Assembly (NCBI GenBank): GCA_033557465.1
Contig: CM066036.1
Location: 587,657,574-587,721,573, forward strand
Reading direction: 5' to 3'
Source of the DNA: Ichthyophis bannanicus
Taxonomy: Eukaryota; Chordata; Amphibia; Gymnophiona; Ichthyophiidae
Length of the DNA: 64,000 nucleotides
The notes beneath the pieces are model-generated. The model was not told where the DNA came from and made no database searches. It was given only the letters and a program-made list of their open reading frames with translations. A program made the translations under genes and the position numbers. How positions within the stretch are numbered: the first letter of the stretch is position 1; each line of letters begins with the position of its first letter. This document shows positions 42,618-53,380 of the stretch, piece by piece.

Positions 42618-43562
42618 ATGGCTGGGAAAAATCGTATTGCTAAAGCTGTTGCCCCCGTTACAGCTTCTGCCTCGGTCCAGACAGAGGCCCTATTGCCAGT
42701 TGAAGAACCAGTTCCATGTGCAGGGTGCCTGCATGCTGAAGCTCTGAGGAAACAAGTGGAGGAACTCAGAGAGGAGGTGGCGAGGCTGAGGAGCATTCAA
42801 GACAGTGAGAAGTACATTGATGAGATGCTGCTTGCAGCAACCAGGCTCTCCAGCACAGGAGAAGATGGGTGTCAACAGAATGTCGATGGTTGGACAAAAG
42901 TCACCAGAGCCTGCAAAATCACCAATCCAACTTCTCCAGCCCTTGAATTGAAGAACCATTATGCAGCCCTGGAAGTGGAGGAGGTGAAAGCATCCCTGGA
43001 AAGGGAAGAAACAGAGTTCAAGTACCCCATAGTTGCAGAATCGGTGACCAGAAGGAAACGAAGGGTAGTGGTGGTTGGAGACTCTCTTCTGAGGGGTACT
43101 GAGGCGTCCATCTGCCGACCAGACTTGATGTCCAGAGAGGTATGCTGTCTGCCTGGTGCCAAGATCCAAAATGTTACGGAGAATTTGCCGAGACTCATCA
43201 AGCCCACTGACTATTACCCAATGTTGCTAATCCATGTTGGAACAAATGATACTGCCAGGTATACCTCAGAACGTATCAAAAGTGACTTCATGGCTCTGGG
43301 ACAGAGGGTGAAGCAGGTAGGTGCACAGGTGGTGTTCTCTTCAATCCTCCCTGTTGAGGGTAAAGGCCAAGGCAGAGAGGCTCGCATCCTGGAGATTAAT
43401 GCATGGCTGCGTGGATGGTGTCTTCGAGAGCGTTTTGGTTTCCTAGACCATGGGATGCTGTTCCAAGGGTTGCAGAGCAGAGATGGCATCCATCTGTCCA
43501 AGAAAGGTCAACACATCTTTGGTAGTAGACTGGCTAATCTACTGAAGAGGGCTTTAAACTAG
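42618..43562 (+). CDS. CR1 ORF1 protein with SGNH/GDSL esterase domain
   Basis: The product is 314 residues. Residues about 1-40 include VQTEALLPVEEPVPCAGCLHAEA. A short coiled coil follows (LRKQVEELREEVARLRSI, about 41-60). From about 145 comes an esterase-type fold: RRVVVVGDSLLRG with nucleophile-position Ser156, HVGTNDTA (Asn210, Asp211) and DGIHLSKKG (Asp289, His292). These are the SGNH hydrolase blocks known from CR1-family ORF1 proteins; the substrate is not known. The coiled coil suggests self-association and RNA packaging. The stop is 11 bases before the ORF2 ATG. Confidence 0.92.
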   Translation: MAGKNRIAKAVAPVTASASVQTEALLPVEEPVPCAGCLHAEALRKQVEELREEVARLRSIQDSEKYIDEMLLAATRLSSTGEDGCQQNVDGWTKVTRACKITNPTSPALELKNHYAALEVEEVKASLEREETEFKYPIVAESVTRRKRRVVVVGDSLLRGTEASICRPDLMSREVCCLPGAKIQNVTENLPRLIKPTDYYPMLLIHVGTNDTARYTSERIKSDFMALGQRVKQVGAQVVFSSILPVEGKGQGREARILEINAWLRGWCLRERFGFLDHGMLFQGLQSRDGIHLSKKGQHIFGSRLANLLKRALN

Positions 43563-43573
43563 ATTCGTTGGGG

Positions 43574-46435
43574 ATGGGTGAAGAAAGCCACCAGGTAAGT
43601 GAAAGCCCCCAGGTAAGTGATACATTAAATACCTTTATGGAAATGGGTAACAGGGGTAACATATGGAAAGCAGTGTGTATTAATGCCCGTAGCATGGGAA
43701 ATAAGATCTCTGAAGTTGAAGCTTTGGTGGGAGTGGCTGACTTAGATTTAGTGGCAGTTACAGAAACATGGTTCACAGAAAACCATGACTGGGATGTAAC
43801 TATACCTGGCTATACTTTATTCAGAAAGGACAGGGTAGGAAGAAGGGGAGGAGGAGTAGCACTATATGTAAAAACTACTATTAAAGCTTTGGAATTACAG
43901 AGCTTAAAAGGGAGAGAGGAGGCATTGTGGGTTAAACTAGAAAGAGGGGAAGAGAAATCTATTTGCATTGGTGTGATATACAGACCTCCCTCACAAGAGG
44001 AAGAGGTGGACAGAGAGTTAATTGAAGACATACGCAGCATTGCTAGGAAAGGGGAAGTGCTACTGCTAGGAGATTTCAATATGCCAGATGTTGATTGGCA
44101 CTATCCTGCTGCAGTATCATCTAGGAGTAAGGAGATCCTGGATTCTCTACAGGGAGAACTATTCAGGCAATTGGTAACAGACCCCACACGTGAAGGGGCC
44201 ATACTGGACTTGGTGCTTACCAATGGTGAAAGTGTTTCTGATGTTGTAGTGGGAGATCATTTTGCATCCAGTGATCACCAGATGGTGTGGTTCAGTATTA
44301 GGACTAGGGCTGTTAGAATCCATTCCAAGGTGAAGATCTTAGACTTTAGGAAGACTAACTTTGCGAAGATGGGCCAATACCTCAGGGAGTCGTTAGTGGG
44401 ATGGGAACAGCTGGGGGATGTAGAACAACAGTGGGCAAAACTGAAAGGGGGTATTTTAAAGGCAACCAACCTTTTTGTTAAAATGGTAAATAAAGGCAAA
44501 AGGAACAGGAGACCGCTATGGTTTTCGAAGGAAGTAGCTGAAAAAGTGAAGAAAAAGAGGGAGGCCTTCATGAAATACAAGAAATCACAGAGAAAGGAAG
44601 ACAGGCATCTGTATTTGGAACAACTTAGAGAAGCTAGCAAAGTAGTCATGAAGGCAAAGATTCAAAAGGAGGAGGAAATAGCCAATGCAATAAAATGGGG
44701 AGATAAGACATTTTTCAGATATATTAGTGAGAAGAGGAAGGGCAAAAGTGGTATTGTCAGACTCAAGGGTACAGGGGGGGAATATGTAGAAGCTGATAAG
44801 GATAAAGCGGAATTGCTTAACAAATATTTTTGTTCTGTGTTCACAGATGAAGAACCAGGAGCAGGACCTCAGAAAACACCCACAAATAAGAACAGAAGCG
44901 AGGGACATCTTGAACAATTTTCAGAAGACTGTGTTCGTGAGAAACTAGCTCAACTTAAAGTAGACAAAGCGATGGGACCGGATGGGATACACCCTAGAAT
45001 ACTGAGGGAACTTGGGGACGTTCTAGCAACTCCACTGACTGACCTTTTCAATGCCTCGTTGGAGTCGGGAGTGGTGCCAAAGGACTGGAGAGAGGCTCAT
45101 GTGGTGCCTTTACACAAAAGCGGAAGTAAGGATGTGGTTGAAAACTACAGGCCGGTTAGTTTAACTTCGGTGGTGAGTAAATTAATGGAAACGCTGTTGA
45201 AAGAGAAAATAGTGAGGTTTCTGGAGTCCAGCGGATTACAGGATCCGAGGCAGCATGGATTCACCAGAGGCAGGTCTTGTCAGACAAATCTGATTGATTT
45301 CTTTGACTGGGTGACCAGGGAGTTGGACCGAGGGAGAGCTCTAGATGTGGTGTATTTAGATTTCAGTAAAGCCTTTGACACTGTTCCTCACAGGCGACTT
45401 ATAAACAAACTGAGCACCCTAGGGATGGACCCTAAAGTTACTGCTTGGGTTAGAAATTGGTTGGGTGGGAGGCGACAAAGAGTACAAGTAAATGGAGCTC
45501 ACTCTGAGGAGAAGGATGTTACCAGTGGTGTGCCCCAGGGATCTGTCCTTGGTCCGATTCTTTTTAACATCTTTGTTAGTGATATAGCGGAAGGGCTGTC
45601 GGGTAAGGTTTGCCTCTTTGCGGATGATAACAAAATCTGCAATAAAGTAGACACCCAGGAAGGTGTAGATAACATGAGGAGGGATCTAGCTAAGCTTGAA
45701 GAATGGTCTAGAATTTGGCAGCTGGGATTTAATGTTAAAAAATGTAAGGTCATGCATTTGGGCTGCAGCAATCCAAGGGAGCAATACAGCATAGGAGGTG
45801 AAGTACTTTTGTCCACTAAAGAAGAGCGGGACCTAGGCGTAGTTGTGTCCGATGATCTTAAAGTAGCTAAACAGATAGAAAAGGCGACGGCAAAAGCTAG
45901 AAGGATGCTTGGGTGCATACGGAGAGGAATGGCTAGCAGAAAAAAGGAGGTGATAATGCCTCTGTATAAGTCTTTGGTGCGACCTCATTTGGAGTATGGT
46001 GTGCAATTCTGGAGACCGCACCTTCAAAAGGATGTGAACAGGATGGAGTCGGTGCAGAGGGTTGCTACTAAGATGATTAGTGGTCTTCATTATAAAGCAT
46101 ATGAGGACAGACTTAAGGATCTTAATATGTACACCTTAGAGGAAAGGCGGGATAGAGGTGATATGATTGAGATGTTTAAATACCTCCGTGGCATAAATGT
46201 TCAGGGAGAGAGCCTCTTTCAATTGAAAGCAAGTTCTGCGACGAGGGGACATGGGATGAGGGTGAAGGGAGATAGATTCAGGAGTGATATGCGGAAATAT
46301 TTCTTTACGGAAAGAGTAGTGGATCCGTGGAATAGTCTCCCAGTGGAGGTGGTAGAGATGAGGACAGTAACTGAATTCAAAAAAGCATGGGACCAACACA
46401 GAGGATCTCTAAAGGTAAAAAGTGGACTGTTGTAG
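43574..46435 (+). CDS. CR1 ORF2 endonuclease-reverse transcriptase
   Basis: The frame from the first ATG encodes about 953 residues. The APE endonuclease (about 25-235) has CINARSMGN, VTETWFTEN, IGVIYRPP, LLLGDFNMPDVDW and SSDHQMVWF, so all catalytic motifs are present. RT has YRPVSLTSVVSKLMET, motif A in DVVYLDFSKAFDTVPH, motif B in SGVPQGSVLGPILFN, and motif C as FADD near residues 682-685. The CR1 tail follows: RPHLEYGVQFWRPHLQKD, LNMYTLEERRDRGDMIEMFKYLRG and RKYFFTERVVDPWNSLPVEVVEM. It nicks target DNA and copies its RNA there. The short gap after ORF1 suggests re-initiation. Confidence 0.95.
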   Translation: MGEESHQVSESPQVSDTLNTFMEMGNRGNIWKAVCINARSMGNKISEVEALVGVADLDLVAVTETWFTENHDWDVTIPGYTLFRKDRVGRRGGGVALYVKTTIKALELQSLKGREEALWVKLERGEEKSICIGVIYRPPSQEEEVDRELIEDIRSIARKGEVLLLGDFNMPDVDWHYPAAVSSRSKEILDSLQGELFRQLVTDPTREGAILDLVLTNGESVSDVVVGDHFASSDHQMVWFSIRTRAVRIHSKVKILDFRKTNFAKMGQYLRESLVGWEQLGDVEQQWAKLKGGILKATNLFVKMVNKGKRNRRPLWFSKEVAEKVKKKREAFMKYKKSQRKEDRHLYLEQLREASKVVMKAKIQKEEEIANAIKWGDKTFFRYISEKRKGKSGIVRLKGTGGEYVEADKDKAELLNKYFCSVFTDEEPGAGPQKTPTNKNRSEGHLEQFSEDCVREKLAQLKVDKAMGPDGIHPRILRELGDVLATPLTDLFNASLESGVVPKDWREAHVVPLHKSGSKDVVENYRPVSLTSVVSKLMETLLKEKIVRFLESSGLQDPRQHGFTRGRSCQTNLIDFFDWVTRELDRGRALDVVYLDFSKAFDTVPHRRLINKLSTLGMDPKVTAWVRNWLGGRRQRVQVNGAHSEEKDVTSGVPQGSVLGPILFNIFVSDIAEGLSGKVCLFADDNKICNKVDTQEGVDNMRRDLAKLEEWSRIWQLGFNVKKCKVMHLGCSNPREQYSIGGEVLLSTKEERDLGVVVSDDLKVAKQIEKATAKARRMLGCIRRGMASRKKEVIMPLYKSLVRPHLEYGVQFWRPHLQKDVNRMESVQRVATKMISGLHYKAYEDRLKDLNMYTLEERRDRGDMIEMFKYLRGINVQGESLFQLKASSATRGHGMRVKGDRFRSDMRKYFFTERVVDPWNSLPVEVVEMRTVTEFKKAWDQHRGSLKVKSGLL

Positions 46436-46518
46436 TTGTTGTTATGGAAGGACAGACTAGATGGGCCTTGTGGTCTTTTTCTGTCATCATGTTTCTATGT
46501 TTCTATGTTTCTATGTTT

Positions 46519-46963
46519 CAATCTGGGTCACAGGTACCTACCAGTTTCACCAAAAGAAGCACATGTTCCACAATGACTGTAGTGGAGCATGAAGTGCATT
46601 TCCCGGGTTCCCTTGAATAATGGTTTATGGACCATTCTCCAGGAACCTGTCCAAACTGTCTTTAGACCCAGCTACACATACAGCGTTTACTACATCCTCC
46701 GGTAATGAATTCCAATGTTTGATTAAGCGTTGCATGCAAAACTATTTTCTCTTATTAGTTTTACATGGGTTATACTGTCGCCTCATTGCATGTCCCCAAG
46801 TCTTTCCACATTTTGATGGCATATACAATTGATCTACGTTTACGCGTTCCAATCCATTCATTCATTTATTCCCCACTATCAAATCTACACTCAGCCATCT
46901 CTTCTCCAGGTTGACAGGCCCTAACCTTTGGAGCCTCACCTCATAGAGGTATCCTTCCATCTG
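46519..46963 (-). pseudogene. CR1 3' fragment (right piece)
   Basis: On the minus strand this reads the CR1 tail domain and UTR, matching 6040-6480, and joins to 41423-41511 when the full-length CR1 is removed. It contains the LPEDVVNAVYVAGSK-like text and shows many substitutions. Confidence 0.8.
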
Positions 46964-49900
46964 TAGTACCACCTATGATGTCAGTCATGATCCCACATTG
47001 ACAGTAGTGTCACACAGACAAGCTGTTGCTGCAGAAAGGTGATGTGTCACAAGGGGCATTCCATGGGACCTGGCATCTTAGGCAGAGATCCCAGCTGGCC
47101 ATCCCCACTGGCACTGAACTCAGTTGTGGAACATTTGGCTGATAAAACGTCAGGTAGCTGCAAGATGCAGGCACCTGGGGAACTAGCACAGCAGTGACTG
47201 TCTTTCTTCCACACATGATGTATTGGTGGCAGGCGGTGCTGGGGACCCTGCAGAGGAAGATGGTTAGGGGGAGCTGCGTGGTGTCCATCTGTGCCACTGC
47301 CCCCCCCCCCAATCCGGACCTTGTGCCCTAGGCACACACCAGGCCCACATGTTGGACAAGCTGGGACTGCACACTACCACAACTGACAGCACGCAGGCAT
47401 GTCAGCATGGTTTGGTGATGTTGGTATCAGGGGAAACGGCATCTGCTTGCAGCAGACCAGAGCCATGCTCTGGCCCTCTGTGCTGTGCACATTGCAATAT
47501 ATGACAAGGTCTGTCTGATGCAGAACATGACAGCCCCAGGGACTATTGTATCAATATGGCAGCACTGTGGCTCAACACACACAGTCAGTATGTATATTTG
47601 TGGAGGGTCAGAGGTTCAATTCTCAGATGTAGATCATGTATTGCATGTTCCTGTGTCTAAACTTTAGCCTACAGTGCAGGTACAGCACCAGCATGTGCAA
47701 CCCCCAATGAAAAGGGCAGCAAAGGTACAAACACCCATCAGACACGCAGTGATGGGTGCAGTCTATGTCTGGGAATCCCAATCACTGAGCCAGATGCTGG
47801 GTGTCCATGCCATTAATCCCAAGCCAGGGTACACATGGTCGCTCTATGCACATGCATTGTGTCCTGATCAACCACAGTTAGTATGTGCATGGCTGACATA
47901 GCCCAGTGGTGGGCAGTAGGTGCAGTCTGACAGAACTTGCTGTGGTGGATTGTTAGTCATAGATGGTTGGGACAGCAGTTGTTCCTGGCCTATTCACTGC
48001 GGTCGTGGCAGGACAGTAGCTGCAGCTCCACACTTCCATTTGGCATTCATGACAATAGCTTTTTAACACTGGCCACTGGCATGCACTGTTCTAGGAGGGT
48101 CCCTGTCCAACAGGGGCAGGACACAGGGCCCAGCTGTGACTGCCACCTACAGCATGCTGCAATTGTGCAGAAAACAAGCTGACTAGCATAATACACTGTG
48201 GACATCACCTACCACACATTGGCAGTGATGTGAACCTGCCACAAAGCCAACAGAGACCATCTCTGACAGTGCAAGTTCTGAGGACCAGGTGCTGGGCACC
48301 CATCCTCACCCTCAGGATGACTGCTCTAACCGCTCAGTAGCACGGTTTATAGCTGGAATGTACATGATGCACATAGTGCTTCTTACTGAGCAGATGTGAT
48401 GGATCAGTATTCTCCATTTGGTGATCAGCTGCAGACCGCTGTTCCACCTGTGCAGTGCCTCATAGGTACTGGAGGGGCTAACCTATATTGGCACATGTAG
48501 CAGGCAGTCTAGGCAGTGATCTTCAGGCTCTTTGAATCCTGACATTGCTGTGTAGAGAGGTGTGGAGGTGTAGCCTACTAATTAGTGCAATTTGCTGGGG
48601 ACAGGGGTTTGAGTCCCACTTGGTCATTTTGGGCTTATGTGCTATTCAGGCCATTTCCCTGCTTTTAACTGTCCTGGCTCTACTATGACTTGAAGACACT
48701 CATCCTTCTACTTTGTTATACGTTCTACCAACACTTGGGGAATAGCATGTTCGCTGACCCAATCATGGCCATCTGCGATCATGGCTTTATTGACTCTGAT
48801 ACAGCTTATTGCAGGGGGTCTGACATGTTCACCCTGCATATGTCAAGACCCTACTTGGAGGCGTGGCATGATGGTAAGGCAATGGCTTGGGGGCCAAGAT
48901 ACCATGGTCTGAGGCCCACTAACACTCCTTATGTGACATTTCAGAATGATTTACTGTCAGCCACAACCTTCATGGGCTGACAATACCTCCTTGTGACCTT
49001 GTGCATGTCACCTAATCCACCAATGGCTCAGCTGACTGCAGGTCCATACAATTCCTGGTTTTCATCAGACATAACTAATTGACGGTAAAATATAACCCGA
49101 TATGACTGCACTGCTTCAGCAGTATACTAACAGGCAATTACATGCATACATTTATAACGTACTTGGGAAACGTGAGTCATGTGTGACATCATGTCTGTTA
49201 CTGTATAGCTTTGGCTCCCTTCCATCTCTGCAGTACATGTGGACACATCCTACCCCTCTGATATCCACCTGGAGGTCTCAGCTTATGTCCATACGTACCC
49301 CATTTGCCCGGTTTGGATGACTTTTGTGCAGTTGTTATCAGCATAGTTTTCTGAGGTGTTATATGGTGTCTGTGTGGCAAGGACAAGTGTGAGTCTCACA
49401 TGTCTGGTATCATGTCTTCCAAGTGGCACCGCCACACATTTTCAAGCACAGTACAGATATGTTGAGGATGGCACCTTTGGCACAGTGGTGCTGCCAGCCC
49501 ATATCACCCTCTCCTTTGCCTCCATTTGTCCTTAGCCCATCCATCCACCTCTGTCGACTGGGTGCAGTCATGTTTTCTCATGCAGGCTGCTACACCATGG
49601 CCTACACTGGCACTCTTTTCCACAATTTGGCTCTACACACACACCTCTCCTGTGCCTGATCTACATGTCGCCACACCTACTCTGTCCTCCTTTCGCTGGG
49701 GGACACGTTCCACATCCTATGCCACATACTGACATTGTGCCATATTACATTAGCACCCCCTGTGAATCTGTACACCAGCCTCCCACTTGCTCATCCACTT
49801 TACTGGCTGCCACATAGAGTGCCCACGGGTCTGGCAGATCCACCATCTCCCACCTGTCCTTCCATTCATCACCTTCGGATTGTCTTCCCTTGATGCTCCT

Positions 49901-50100
49901 TTATCTCCTTTTTCCAGCATTAGGGTTACAGCCATTTTTTGACTTTAAGGTGCCTGTTTGATACCTTAACTCCCAATGTCCTGTTACTGCATGTTAAATA
50001 GCCCATAGAGCCCTTGACTGCCGGAGTGCCTCCTAAACACCCAGAGCCTTTTTCACATAGAAAACCTCTTTTTGCTGCCTTTAATACTCGGTAATGCATA
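46964..50100. other. inner right part of the Harbinger-like element
   Basis: About 3.1 kb without a recognisable protein. Open frames are short. It includes tRNA-like and SINE-core-like text near 47555-47620, 48560-48620 and 48868-49022. Base composition is even, unlike the minisatellite-bearing hAT copies. Any transposase has decayed or was never there. Confidence 0.5.
48560..49022 (+). repeat. diverged tRNA-type SINE pieces
   Basis: At 48598-48622, GGGGACAGGGGTTTGAGTCCC resembles a B box. At 48866-48890, GGCGTGGCATGATGGTAAGG resembles an A box. At 48988-49020, CTTGTGACCTTGTGCATGTC resembles the MIR/CORE-SINE core. They may be two overlapping old insertions. A similar B-box-like phrase, AGAGGTTCAATTCTC, lies at about 47609. 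Confidence 0.45.
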
Positions 50101-50131
50101 TTCCCTTACCGCTGTTTAGTAAACATACCCC

Positions 50132-50689
50132 TATGTGGATACTTCTTCTTGTTCTCCTTTTTCGTCAAGATTTATTGTTGTGTTATTATACAATTGCATA
50201 AATAAATAATAAGAAAACAAGAAATTTCCCCTAAATCGAGGCACCTAAAGGGAGTTATTTTAGAACCCCTATTCATGATTTGCATGTGTAAATCACATCC
50301 ATGTGTAAATGGCCCTTTTAAAAAGGGGCCAATTTACCTATGAATGTCTTTAGTACATGGAAGTTTTGAGGGGGCATATCTGGCATGTGTATATTTTAAA
50401 AAAGTGTAGATTTGGGTGAGCCCTTAACAAGAGGAATCCCCCTTAGATTATTTCTCCTTCCAAACTAAAATGAGTTCAAGATAGCATCCTCTGTAGGGAA
50501 CTAGAATGAGTGTGCAGGCAAAAAAAAAAGGTTTTGCTTAGTTTCTTATGTCATTTGGAGCTAATAAATTTTGTATTTTGTCTCATTTTCTGTGTTTTTT
50601 TTTATTTTTCATTTTGGGGCAATTTTGTTAATTAAAGAGGAAGCTGTGGCTGCTGTCCAAATGAAAAACATAGCTGAATGGTCACTGGA
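50132..50689. other. unassigned, possible L1 remainder and MITE-like text
   Basis: The first 100 bp follow the Harbinger-like duplication and may continue the L1 remnant. At 50250-50440 MITE-like text occurs with the near-palindrome GGCCCTTTTAAAAAGGGGCC at 50310-50330. No gene is seen. Confidence 0.4.
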
Positions 50690-52050
50690 GGTTTCAGGCA
50701 AATAAAAAAAAACAATTGGCTTTTTCCCCCACCAGGTCCCTTTCTTGTTCTGTGGACAGAAATACTTCACCCACTTTATTGTACCACTCCCTTGGATTTT
50801 TGCAACCCAAATACATGACCCTATATTTTTTAGCATTAAACCTCAGCAGCCAAATTCTCAGCCATTTTTCAAGTTTTGCTAGGTCCCTCCTCATACCATC
50901 TATACCTTACTGCAGATTTTGATATTATCTACAGATTGGCAAACCTTATTCGAGAGCCCTTCCACAATATCTCTTACAAAATTATTTAAAAAAATAAGAC
51001 CAAGGACCAGTCCCTGTGGCACACCACTGGTAATGTCCTTATCCTCACAGTGAACTCCATTTATCAGTACCCTTGTCACCTCCCACTCAACCAGTTTCTA
51101 ACCCATTCTCTCATTTTAGGGTCTATCTCCAGGGTGTTCAATTTATTTATACGTCACCTAATCTAGCACTCTCCCTCTGTTCAACTCCCTGGTCACCCTG
51201 TCAAAGAAATTAATAAAATTTCTCTGACAAGACCTGCCTCTAGTAAAACCACGCTGCCTCGGATCCTGCAATCCATTGGAATCCAGGAACCTCACTATCC
51301 TCAGTTTTAGCAGCATTTCCATTTGTTTACTCACCATAGAGGTCAGACTAACTGGCCTATAACTCCCTCCCTACTTCCATTTTTGTCTAGAGGGACCACG
51401 AGTGCTCTTTTTCAGTCCTCTGGGACCATTTCTCATTCTAAAAAAACACTGAAAAAGTTAGACAGAGTTGCTAAGTTCCTTCCTTTTGCCTACGTTTAGT
51501 TTTGCTAGCTCCTCATAAACACAGACTTCTGAAAACTGTTCAAGATCTGCCTCACCACCATTCCTACTACATGTGTTTTCTGAGGTTCCACTCCCGGCCC
51601 TTCATCTGTAAACACAGAAGAGAAATATTTGTTAAGCAATTCTGCTTTATCCTCATCAGCTTCTACATATTCTTTCCTTTTATCCTTGGGTTGGACAGTA
51701 GCACTTTTGCCCTTCCCCTGTCATTAACATATCTAAAAAATATTTTGTCTCCCCGTTATACTACATTGGCTATTTTTACTTCTGACTGCTTTCCTATTCT
51801 CCCAACATCTCTTAACTTTTCCAGTGTTGCTTGTCTTCCTCTTTCTGTGATCTCTTGTATTTTATGAAGGCCACCCTCTTTTCAGCTACTTCTTTCGAGA
51901 ACCATAGCAGCCTCCTTTTATATTTATTTACTTTCCTAACAAAAAGGCTTGTTGCCCTTAAAATTTTCCCTTTCAGTTTTTCCCATAGCTTTTCTACATC
52001 CTCCATCTGTTCCCAGCTAGGGCTCCTTGAGGTAGTCCTCCATCTTGACA
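50690..52050 (-). pseudogene. CR1 ORF2, RT part, decayed
   Basis: The minus strand reads, with many shifts, WEQMEDVEKLWEKLKGKILRATSLFVRKVNKYKRRLLWFSKEVAEK. RT pieces around RGRSCQRNFINFFDRVTRELN, SGVPQGLVLGLIFLN, and RRDLAKLEKWLRIWLLRFNAKKYRVMYLGC follow. The 3' end of the element is missing. It joins the endonuclease at 55906-56320 once the insertions between are removed. Confidence 0.82.
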
Positions 52051-52564
52051 CATGTGCCTCCGTGGTAATTGTCAGGGGCGTGACCAGTATGGTTCTGGCA
52101 GTTAATGCGCGATGGATCCATCTAACATATGCTTCACCATGGCGGGTTCATAGAGAAGGAGATAGGTGAATTTGTGTTAAGAATCATTTTGCTACTCAGA
52201 GAACGGCAATATCCCCGGCGCTAGCATTAATACACTCTCCCATCTACACTTTTCCAATTCCCTGCCCCATTGTGCAATTGCCAATTAACATGCGTTTCAG
52301 CATGCAGTGGCAGACATACTCATGTATTAGTGTTCCTGACTGCCAATTGCCATGCGTTAAAACACATGCTAACTGGCTAATGGTCTTTTGTAAAAGGGGC
52401 TCTTAGTTTTGCTAATGTCTAGGACTCTCACTTTTGAATGAATGAAGGGCAAAAATGATAGCGCCATGGTGAAGCGCATGTCAGATTGGCCCATCACGCA
52501 TTAACTTTCAGGACCTTACTGGTCACACAGCTGACAGCTACCTCGGAGACTTTGCAATAAACAT
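52051..52564. other. unassigned insertion text
   Basis: Non-coding. CATGCGTTAAAACACATGC and similar phrases give a MITE-like look, but I find no paired ends. Confidence 0.35.
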
Positions 52565-52853
52565 GTACCCTCTAGCAGATCGCTTCTTCCTCTGGCAGAT
52601 TGCTTCTATCTGGGCCCTTCTCTTCCACTGCCAACTCCAGACTTTGATCTTGCCACCTTGCGGCTCTCCTTAAGCCATGAACAAAGTCAGTGCGTCAGGC
52701 TTTATCTCTGCCCCTTTTCAAATCCAGGCTAAAAACTCATCTCTTCGAGGCTCCTTTTGGTTTCTGATCCGCATAGTATCCTGCTCTCCAACTATGTGTT
52801 TCCTTACCACTCTCCTATACATATCCTAATCCCCAGTTGCTGTATTGTCTCTG
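52565..52853 (+). mobile_element. L2 LINE 3' fragment
   Basis: It is similar to 3060-3300: PLANSRL-type text, ALNKVSASGFISAPFQIQAKNSSLRGSFWF. It stops before the usual L2 terminus, directly at the GTT repeat that forms the end of the BovB-type element. Confidence 0.75.
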
Positions 52854-52924
52854 TGTTGTTGTTGTTGTTAAATGCCGTCAAGTCGGAGTCGACTCATGGC
52901 GACCCTCTGGATAGCTATCCTAAA

Positions 52925-53380
52925 TTAGGTCCGGTCTTCAGTCAGGCGGCTCATTGTTGACAGACTGGTACCCGAAGCTGCTGTTATTGTATCTATCCAT
53001 CTCATTGCTGGCCTTCCTCTTTTGCGTTGACCTTCTATCTTGCCAAGCATGATGTCTTTCTCTAATGATCTCTCTCTTCGCGTGCTGTGTCCAAAGTATG
53101 AAAGTCGAAGTCTTGTCATCTGAGCTTCTAAAGAAAGCTTAGGCTTGATCTCCTCTAGTACTGACTGGTTTGTTCTTCGGGCAGTCCATGGTATACACAG
53201 TATTCGCCGGTAGCACCATAATTCAAAGGCATCAGTTTTCTTCCTGTCTATCTTTTTCACTGTCCATCTTTCACATCCATATGATGTTATTGAAAATACC
53301 ATGGCTTGAACAAATCGAATCTTTGTATGGAGAGAGACATCTCTGCTCTTCAGAATCTTATCTAGGTCTTTCATAGCCAT
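52925..53380 (-). pseudogene. BovB-type ORF2 C-terminal domain
   Basis: A 151-residue frame reads KSRDVSLHTKIRFVQAMVFSITSYGCERWTVKKIDRKKTDAFELWCYRRIL, then WTARRTNQSVLEEI and YFGHSTRRERSLEKDIMLGKIEGQRKRGRPAMRW. This is the RTE tail domain. A small shift separates it from the RT frame near 53375. Confidence 0.92.

Larger units (their letters stand above)
41512..46518 (+). mobile_element. full-length CR1 LINE
   Basis: The element has a 5' UTR of tandem 315-bp units (41512-42393), a further leader to 42617, an open ORF1, an open ORF2 and a short 3' UTR that ends with four copies of CTATGTTT. Both frames are free of stops and all catalytic motifs inspected are present. The old CR1 tail it landed in is split cleanly. 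It is by far the best-preserved element in the window and likely among the youngest. Confidence 0.93.
40949..50131. mobile_element. Harbinger-like DNA element, 9.2 kb with insertions
   Basis: The left end GGGGTATGTTTACTAAATAGTGGTAAGGG and the right end, inverted, match over more than 25 bases with few differences. Flanking TAT occurs at 40946-40948 and 50132-50134. A terminus starting with GGG and a 3-bp duplication fit PIF/Harbinger, though TAT differs from the usual TWA. No transposase is recognisable. About 5.5 kb of the length is CR1. The same terminus recurs at 34415, 62690 and 63148. Confidence 0.68.

Noticed and set aside
42618..43562. A host esterase gene
   Set aside because: It lies directly before CR1 ORF2, and a diverged copy of the pair at 19232-21612 has the same order; SGNH domains are known in CR1 ORF1.
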